From NCBI RefSeq assembly GCF_022369515.1, contig NZ_CP059724.1, positions 4,836,001-4,900,000 of the forward strand: a stretch of 64,000 nucleotides of DNA, in the 5' to 3' direction. Position 1 is the first letter of the stretch, and every line of letters starts with the position of its first letter. Both the position numbers and the translations under genes were made by a program. Source of the DNA: Paenibacillus sp. 19GGS1-52 (GTDB lineage Bacteria > Bacillota > Bacilli > Paenibacillales > Paenibacillaceae). Shown one piece after another: positions 58,761 to 64,000 of the stretch. The notes beneath the pieces were generated by a model. It was not told the DNA's origin and searched no databases. It worked only from the letters and a program-made list of their open reading frames with translations.

Positions 58761-59186
58761 TTAAATAATATGTCTATACACCATGAAGAACACCATCACG
58801 ACCAAAGCAACTGCTAGCAGCGCACTTAAGGTGCGAATCTTGCCGGTCTCGCTGGAGACATCACGATTCTCGCGCATGCCAACAGCGGCAAGACGCAGCG
58901 GCTTGCTGATAATACCACCAAGGGCAAACATCGCCAGCAACAGCAGGACAACAACGATCATCCAAGGTACAGAATAGTCACCCTTGGTCATCATGTAGCC
59001 GCCGGTAAGCAATTGGATGACCAGTCCATATTGAGCGAAGCGGTTAAATCCACTAACTGCACTGAGCGTACCTTCTCTTGCCGGAACGGAGAGCTTCTCA
59101 GCACGGCTGAGAATAAAGGGCAGTACAAGGTAGAACCCCAGCGCCAATGTCCCGATCATATGTAGTAAAAAGAAGACTTTTTCCAT
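58761..59186 (-). CDS. Four-helix integral membrane protein
   Basis: The 141-residue protein has four hydrophobic helices: residues about 5-25, 50-70, 73-93 and 118-138, with AREGTLSAVSGFNRFAQYG in the first cytoplasmic loop. The helix pattern and lengths resemble small DUF2269-like membrane proteins, but I am not sure of the family. No catalytic motif is visible. GGAGG precedes the ATG. It stands between the Nudix gene and mdh and has no evident partner. Confidence 0.65.
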   Translation of the reverse strand: MEKVFFLLHMIGTLALGFYLVLPFILSRAEKLSVPAREGTLSAVSGFNRFAQYGLVIQLLTGGYMMTKGDYSVPWMIVVVLLLLAMFALGGIISKPLRLAAVGMRENRDVSSETGKIRTLSALLAVALVVMVFFMVYRHII

Positions 59187-59263
59187 ACCATAATTCCTCC
59201 AATGTTTTCTGTGATATTAGTTACATTTAAGTATACCCCAATATTGGAAATTATGACAAGAAG

Positions 59264-59312
59264 AAAGGATATCCCAGCCATTAATCATGGACTTGGGATA
59301 TCCTTTTCTTAG
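59264..59312 (-). terminator. Intrinsic terminator of the citZ-icd-mdh cluster
   Basis: A stem of about 11 bp (GGATATCCCA and its complement) with A-run and T-run flanks follows mdh on the minus strand. Confidence 0.8.
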
Positions 59313-59327
59313 GATTAAACCTCAAAT

Positions 59328-60269
59328 TTAGAGGGTCACTGCAGCTGTTACAGCACGTACGGAGTCAGCAGACTTATCCAAAGCCGCCTTCTCTTCCGCA
59401 GTAAGCTCCAGTTCAAAGATTTTCTCAATGCCATTCGCGCCAAGCAGAGCCGGAACGCCCATGAACAAGCCCTCATATCCAAATTCGCCTTCAAGCAGAG
59501 CGATGACTGGAATGATCCGCTTCTTGTCCTTCAGGATAGCTTCCGTCATCTGTACCAGAGAAGCCGCAGGCGCATAATAAGCGCTGCCGTTGCCTAGCAA
59601 GCTGACGATTTCGCCGCCGCCCACACGTGTGCGTTGCACAATTTCAGCGATTCGTTCCGCAGGAATCAACGTGTCGATCGGAATGCCTCCAACGCTGGAA
59701 TAGCGTACAAGCGGAACCATATCGTCCCCATGACCGCCAAGAACAAAGCCGCGTACATCTTCAACAGAGACGTTAAGCTCTTGCGCAATAAAGGTACAAT
59801 AACGAGCCGTATCAAGCACACCCGACTGTCCAATTACACGATTCTTCGGAAAGCCCAGCGCATTGTATGCAGCATAAGTCATCGCATCAACGGGATTGCT
59901 CAAAATAATCACGATGGATTCGGGAGCTACACGTTTGATGTTCTCACATACTGATTTTACAATGCCTGCATTGGTATTGACGAGATCATCTCGGCTCATA
60001 CCCGGCTTGCGGGCAATGCCTGCTGTAATGATGACGATATCGGAATCAGCAGCATCTTCATAACTCGATGTTCCTGTAATCTGACTATCGAACTTTTGCA
60101 CAGGACCGGCTTCCTGCATGTCCAGCGCTTTACCCTTAGTTGGATTCTCCAACTGCGGAATATCAAGCAGAACTACATTACCCAGTTCCTTCTGAGCTAG
60201 CATAAGGGCCGTGGTAGCGCCGGTAAAACCGGCACCCACGACTGTAATTTTATAACGTTTGATGGCCAC
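59328..60269 (-). CDS. mdh: Malate dehydrogenase
   Basis: The 313-residue protein is of the LDH-like malate dehydrogenase group. It has ITVVGAGFTGATTALMLAQK for NAD binding, AGIARKPGMSRDDLV (Arg pair for substrate), ILSNPVDAMTYAAY, GQSGVLDTARYCTFIA and the catalytic His in VRGFVLGGHGDDMVPL. Arg rather than Gln in the substrate loop (RKPGMSR) supports malate rather than lactate. It is the third gene of the citric acid cycle cluster. GTG 60269 follows AGGAGGG. Confidence 0.96.
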   Translation of the reverse strand: MAIKRYKITVVGAGFTGATTALMLAQKELGNVVLLDIPQLENPTKGKALDMQEAGPVQKFDSQITGTSSYEDAADSDIVIITAGIARKPGMSRDDLVNTNAGIVKSVCENIKRVAPESIVIILSNPVDAMTYAAYNALGFPKNRVIGQSGVLDTARYCTFIAQELNVSVEDVRGFVLGGHGDDMVPLVRYSSVGGIPIDTLIPAERIAEIVQRTRVGGGEIVSLLGNGSAYYAPAASLVQMTEAILKDKKRIIPVIALLEGEFGYEGLFMGVPALLGANGIEKIFELELTAEEKAALDKSADSVRAVTAAVTL

Positions 60270-60284
60270 GAATTGCCCTCCTAC

Positions 60285-60440
60285 AAGTTTTATGAAGCTT
60301 TACTACTTGATATTACTTCGCAATAAAACTACCTCGTAAGCATACGCTTTAAGTTTTGTAAGCATAGACTTCATTGAACAGCTTCGTACAAAACTACCTC
60401 GTAAGCATACGCTTTATGTTTTATGAAGCTTTACTATTTA
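60285..60440. repeat. Direct repeats in the icd-mdh intergenic region
   Basis: A 32-bp unit (60325-60356) recurs at 60390-60421 with one mismatch; its core is CGTAAGCATACGCTTTA. A second motif (GTTTTATGAAGCTTTACTA) occurs at 60287-60305 and 60418-60436, so the two motifs flank each other. A shorter, degenerate copy of the core (GTTTTGTTAGCATACGC) lies at about 61760-61777, in the citZ-icd gap. The core also contains GCATACGC, which is not palindromic. Confidence 0.85.
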
Positions 60441-60441
60441 A

Positions 60442-61737
60442 TTACAGGTGGTTGATGACTTCGTCAGCAAAGGCCGAACATTTCAATTCGGTTGCGCCTT
60501 CCATTTGACGAGCAAAATCATAGGTAACAGTCTTATTATTGATAGCGGTGCTCATACCTTTGTAGATGAGATCAGCCGCTTCCTGCCAACCCAAATGCTC
60601 AAGCAACATTACACCCGACAAAATAACAGATCCTGGATTTACTACATCTTTATCCGCATATTTTGGAGCCGTACCATGCGTTGCTTCAAAAATAGCATGA
60701 CCGGTCATATAGTTAATGTTCGCTCCTGGTGCGATACCGATACCGCCGATTTGTGCAGCCAAAGCATCAGACAGATAGTCACCGTTCAGGTTCAATGTAG
60801 CTATAACGTCGAAATCTGTTGGGCGTGTAAGCACCTGTTGCAGAGCAATATCAGCTATAGCATCCTTAATAATGATTTTGCCAGCCGCTACTGCTTCGGT
60901 TTGGGCAGCGTTCGCAGCAGCTTCACCTTCACGCTCTTTGATCACATCATATTGATTCCAAGTGAAGACCTTATCCGCAAATTCCTCTTCAGCCACTTCG
61001 TAGCCCCAGTTCTTGAAGGCACCTTCGGTGTATTTCATGATATTGCCTTTATGCACAATAGTAACACTCTTGCGTCCGTGCTTGATAGCATAGACGATTG
61101 CGGCACGCACTAGACGTTTCGAGCCGTCTTTGGATACGGGCTTGATTCCGATACCGGATGTTTCCGGGAAACGGATTTTGTTGACACCCATCTCATTCTG
61201 CAGAAAATCAATCAATTTCTTAACTTCAGCAGTTCCTTCTTGATATTCAATTCCGGCATAAATATCTTCCGTATTCTCGCGGAAAATAACCATATCAACC
61301 AATTCTGGACGTTTAACCGGAGAAGGTACACCATCGAAATAACGTACCGGACGCAGACATACATATAAGTCCAACTCCTGGCGCAGCGCCACATTCAAGG
61401 AACGAATACCGCCCCCGATAGGCGTAGTCAGTGGACCTTTAATCGCCACAAAATATTCACGGATTGCTTCTAGAGTATCATTCGGCAGCCATTCACCATA
61501 TGTATCAAAGGCTTTCTGGCCGGCAAATACTTCGTACCAAGCAATTTGTTTAGTGCCGCCGTATGCCTTCGCAACTGCAGCGTCTAGAACCCGTTTGGAG
61601 GCTTTCCAAATGTCACGGCCAGTACCGTCACCCTCGATAAAAGGAATAATCGGACGATCAGGAACCTGTAACTTACCATCTACTATTGTAATTGTGTCGC
61701 CTTCTGTCGGCAGATCATACTTATCGAATTTCACCAT
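60442..61737 (-). CDS. icd: Isocitrate dehydrogenase, NADP-dependent
   Basis: The 431-residue enzyme is of the prokaryotic NADP type. It has IPFIEGDGTGRDIW, IKGPLTTPIGGGIRSLNVALRQ (the phosphate-regulated Ser region), RENTEDIYAGIEY, VHKGNIMKYTEGAFKNWGYE and GDYLSDALAAQIGGIGIAPGAN. Together these hold the substrate Arg residues and the Lys-Tyr pair. It converts isocitrate to oxoglutarate. AGGAGG precedes the ATG by 10 nt. It lies between citZ and mdh as in B. subtilis. Confidence 0.97.
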   Translation of the reverse strand: MVKFDKYDLPTEGDTITIVDGKLQVPDRPIIPFIEGDGTGRDIWKASKRVLDAAVAKAYGGTKQIAWYEVFAGQKAFDTYGEWLPNDTLEAIREYFVAIKGPLTTPIGGGIRSLNVALRQELDLYVCLRPVRYFDGVPSPVKRPELVDMVIFRENTEDIYAGIEYQEGTAEVKKLIDFLQNEMGVNKIRFPETSGIGIKPVSKDGSKRLVRAAIVYAIKHGRKSVTIVHKGNIMKYTEGAFKNWGYEVAEEEFADKVFTWNQYDVIKEREGEAAANAAQTEAVAAGKIIIKDAIADIALQQVLTRPTDFDVIATLNLNGDYLSDALAAQIGGIGIAPGANINYMTGHAIFEATHGTAPKYADKDVVNPGSVILSGVMLLEHLGWQEAADLIYKGMSTAINNKTVTYDFARQMEGATELKCSAFADEVINHL

Positions 61738-61840
61738 CTGTGTGTGTTCCTCCTAAAAGTTTTGTTAGCATACGCATTATCTTTAGTTCTGTACAGGTTA
61801 ATTCTACTAAATTAGAGAAGTGGCCTGCAAGGCCACTCTA

Positions 61841-62953
61841 TTAACGTTCATCAATCGGGTTATATTTCTGTTCTACAAGGCCCGTATATTCCGCACGTGG
61901 ACGAATGAGACGGTTATCCTCATATTGCTCCAAAATATGCGCAGTCCACCCCGAAGCCCGGCTGATGGCAAAAATCGGCGTAAATAACTCTCTGTCGATA
62001 CCCAGCTGCGTATATACGGAAGCTGAATAGAAATCAACATTCGGCTTCAGACCTTTTTGCCCAGTGATCATTTCTTCAATCTTCACGGACATATCATAGA
62101 GCGTAGTATCATTCTTCATTGTGCCAAGCTCCAGCGACATCTTCATCAGATGTTTCGCACGCGGATCGCCATTCTTATATACACGGTGACCAAAACCCAT
62201 GATCTTCTCACGGCGCTCCAGCTTCGCACGGACATAAGGCTCAACGGCTTCCAGACTTCCGATTTCCTCGAGCATCTTCATTACAGCCTCATTGGCACCA
62301 CCGTGCAACGGACCTTTGAGTGCGCCTATCGCCGAGGTAACACCAGAATAGATATCAGATAATGTAGCAACCGTAACCCGTCCGGCAAAGGTAGATGCGT
62401 TCAATTCGTGGTCGGCATGCAGCACGAGTGCAGTATCAAGTGCCTTCACGGACACGAGATCAGGCTGCTTTCCCCATAACATGTAGAGGAAATTTTCGGC
62501 AATGGAAGCGCTCTCCTTTGGAGCCACCGGCTCCAAGCCTTTGCGAATACGGGCCAACGCCGCTACAATCGTCGGAATTTGGGCCTGCAGTTTCACTGCT
62601 TTGACTTCATTAGCCGCACGGCTCATATCTTCTGCCTCTGCATCATAAAGAGCAAGACTTGATACAGCAGACCGCAATGCGGCCATCGTATTGGCTTCTT
62701 TCGGATACAATTTCATTTGGGCAATCAGTTGCTCCGGAATGGGAGCGAACTTGTTGAGATCACGCTGTAACGCTTGTAGCTCAGGCGCTGTCGGCAGCTT
62801 GCCGAACCAAAGCAAATAAGCGGTTTCTTCGAAAGTGGCATTCTCCGCGAGATCATCGATATCAAAACCGCGGTAAGTTAGCACACCGTCAACAATAGAG
62901 CTGATGGAAGAAGTTGTTGCAACAATACCTTCAAGGCCTTTGGTTGCTGTCAT
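61841..62953 (-). CDS. citZ: Citrate synthase
   Basis: The 370-residue enzyme has GLEGIVATTSSISSIVDGVLTYRG at the N terminus, LHADHELNASTFAGRVT, GPLHGGANEAVMKML (first catalytic His), GFGHRVYKNGDPRAKHL (second His) and VDFYSASVY with the catalytic Asp. It is the first gene of the citZ-icd-mdh cluster. ATG 62953 follows AAAGGAGAG. The longer ORF to 62995 includes the ribosome binding site and is not likely. Confidence 0.96.
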   Translation of the reverse strand: MTATKGLEGIVATTSSISSIVDGVLTYRGFDIDDLAENATFEETAYLLWFGKLPTAPELQALQRDLNKFAPIPEQLIAQMKLYPKEANTMAALRSAVSSLALYDAEAEDMSRAANEVKAVKLQAQIPTIVAALARIRKGLEPVAPKESASIAENFLYMLWGKQPDLVSVKALDTALVLHADHELNASTFAGRVTVATLSDIYSGVTSAIGALKGPLHGGANEAVMKMLEEIGSLEAVEPYVRAKLERREKIMGFGHRVYKNGDPRAKHLMKMSLELGTMKNDTTLYDMSVKIEEMITGQKGLKPNVDFYSASVYTQLGIDRELFTPIFAISRASGWTAHILEQYEDNRLIRPRAEYTGLVEQKYNPIDER

Positions 62954-63357
62954 AAGTAGATCTCTCCTTTGCACAAAAGAGTATTTAAAAGCCATTCCTT
63001 AAATTCATGAAAACATTTACAACTCTAAGTATTGCAAGTAATTGAATGAGCGACGATAAACCAAACCTACCAGGATGCAGCTTTACTTTCGGAATTAGAA
63101 GCTCTAATCATCATACCGGATTTTGACGGTTATGTGAACAACGTGGAAGCTTTGTAGCGCATCAAATGATTTTATCGGAGAGATAGAAAAAAAAATCCAT
63201 CCTTTTGTTTCATGATTGCGCTTTCAGTGTATAGAGGATGCTCCTATATTGCTTTTCCCTTGTTTCGTAGTCTTTAAATATGATCTATGAATATACATAA
63301 GACGAGCTTTTATTCCTGTAAGTAAAATAGATTAATGGATCTGAGGAGGCAAGCAGC
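62954..63357. other. citZ-ytvI intergenic region
   Basis: About 400 bp separate the divergent citZ and ytvI genes. It has a cre-like site at 63007-63022 and, on the plus strand near 63055-63160, an open frame of about 35 codons without a start (QDAALLSELEALIIIPDFDG then YVNNVEAL, stop TAG). That frame may be a remnant of a lost gene. In B. subtilis an fxsA-like gene lies in this place, but I see no match. The rest shows nothing recognisable. Confidence 0.4.
63007..63022. promoter_or_regulatory. cre-like site upstream of citZ
   Basis: ATGAAAACATTTACAA matches the catabolite-responsive-element consensus WTGNAANCGNWNNCAW except for one position (A in place of the central G). It lies 54 bp before the citZ start. 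CcpA represses citZ in B. subtilis, so the place makes sense, but the missing central G weakens it. Confidence 0.4.
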
Positions 63358-64000
63358 ATGGACCGATCGGTCTTAAAAAGGCTTCTGCGCGGCCTGTGGG
63401 TCGTGCTAGCCACCACTTCTTTACTGCTGGCGCTTTATGTACTTCTGCCGCTATTATACCCCTTGCTGCTCGCTTGGCTGCTTGCTTACATCATGCACCC
63501 ACTCGTGCTAATTCTTAAAGGCTTTAAGCTGCCATCCTGGCTAGCAGTGTCCTTATCGCTGCTGTTCTACATTGGCGGAACCGCACTGGTGCTGACCGCT
63601 CTGATTACCCGGCTTGTTAAAGAACTGATTGTGCTGCTCCAGACCTTTAATCTCCATACCGAACAATGGCGGGAGCTGCTGCTATCCTGGAGTCGGAATG
63701 CCAGCATTCAGAATATTATTAACCAAATCAATCAGTTCTACCACGATAATCCCGGTTATCATTCCACAATTGACAGCAATATCAGCAGAACTACAGAAAC
63801 AGTGGGTTATGCCGTAACCCAGCTGGTTACCGGATTCTTCAATGTGATTCTAAAGCTGATCTCGGCGCTGCCCAGCATGGGCACCATTCTGATTGTGGTC
63901 GTGCTGGCTGCATTCTTCCTCAGTACGGGCTGGGAGCGGCATAACGACAGATGGACGGGCTTGCTGCCCACTCCACTCCTGAAGCCGGTGTCGGCTATCT
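63358..64000 (+). CDS. ytvI: Sporulation membrane protein YtvI (AI-2E transporter family), 3' end outside window
   Basis: The frame starts at ATG 63358-63360, after GAGGAGG, and stays open to the window end (214 codons seen). It has an N-terminal helix pair (ATTSLLLALYVLLPLLYPLL, then AWLLAYIMHPLVLILKGFKL), another helix with LSLLFYIGGTALVLTALITRL, and the later SALPSMGTILIVVVLAAFFLS. This layout is that of the AI-2E/PerM family. In B. subtilis ytvI lies next to citZ, as here, and is made during sporulation. The protein normally has about 370 residues, so around 40% is missing here. Confidence 0.88.
   Translation, partial: MDRSVLKRLLRGLWVVLATTSLLLALYVLLPLLYPLLLAWLLAYIMHPLVLILKGFKLPSWLAVSLSLLFYIGGTALVLTALITRLVKELIVLLQTFNLHTEQWRELLLSWSRNASIQNIINQINQFYHDNPGYHSTIDSNISRTTETVGYAVTQLVTGFFNVILKLISALPSMGTILIVVVLAAFFLSTGWERHNDRWTGLLPTPLLKPVSAI

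Noticed and set aside
60285..60440. Regular repeats that could be a CRISPR array
   Set aside because: Only two full copies, joined by a second duplicated motif, and no cas genes nearby. It fits an intergenic repeat better.

Overview
The window reads as a chromosomal stretch of a spore-forming, low-to-middle GC member of the Bacillota, most likely Paenibacillus. The evidence is an alpha/beta-type spore protein, a sporulenol-type terpene cyclase, YtaF and YtvI sporulation membrane proteins, an S-layer-homology (SLH) surface protein, GGAGG-type ribosome binding sites, frequent TTG/GTG starts, and a core order that follows the Bacillus subtilis ytvI-citZ-icd-mdh-pho-polA-mutM-ytaF-coaE-nrdR neighbourhood. 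The first and last genes (an NmrA-like reductase and ytvI) are cut by the window edges.

Region 1 (about 1-37 kb) is accessory sequence made of single genes or small pairs on both strands. It holds regulators paired with effectors (TetR, MerR, MarR with a DUF2798 membrane protein, MarR with an old yellow enzyme, LytTR with DUF3021), two glycosyltransferases, a zinc-dependent phospholipase C-like protein, an SLH/fibronectin/ice-binding-like surface protein, a secreted FMN/FAD reductase lipoprotein under a MerR-type promoter, a DinG-type helicase, three of the four diguanylate cyclases, a UbiD-family decarboxylase, a chemotaxis receptor, a flavin monooxygenase-like enzyme, an AprX-like protease, LtrA, a PhoA-family alkaline phosphatase and a SqhC-like cyclase. 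It also carries two decayed genes (an MFS transporter tail at 1500-1727 and an unidentified fragment at 36840-37010) and an unlisted 56-residue Pro/Glu-rich ORF at 4666-4836.

Region 2 (about 37-64 kb) is core sequence, nearly all on the minus strand. In transcription order it has citZ-icd-mdh, a membrane protein, a Nudix hydrolase (plus strand), an SDR, a TPP-riboswitch-controlled tenI-thiS-thiG-thiH operon, a 7TMR-DISM diguanylate cyclase, class I fumarase, an IS110-family element, phoR, phoP, pstB-phoU, polA, mutM, ytaF, coaE, a lytic transglycosylase, an sspC-like gene (plus strand), nrdR and tRNA-Ala(GGC).

The parts that work together most clearly are the phosphate genes. Three promoters (phosphatase, phoP, pstB) each show hexamers like TTWACA repeated every 11 bp and ending exactly 9 nt before a -10 box, as expected for PhoP control. 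PhoR precedes PhoP, the reverse of B. subtilis. The most notable mobile feature is the IS110 element. Removing it restores a 10-bp terminator stem and T-tract behind the fumarase gene, which fixes its ends and leaves a long 5' non-coding segment where IS110 elements encode their bridge RNA. I found no CRISPR array, prophage or recognised defence island.
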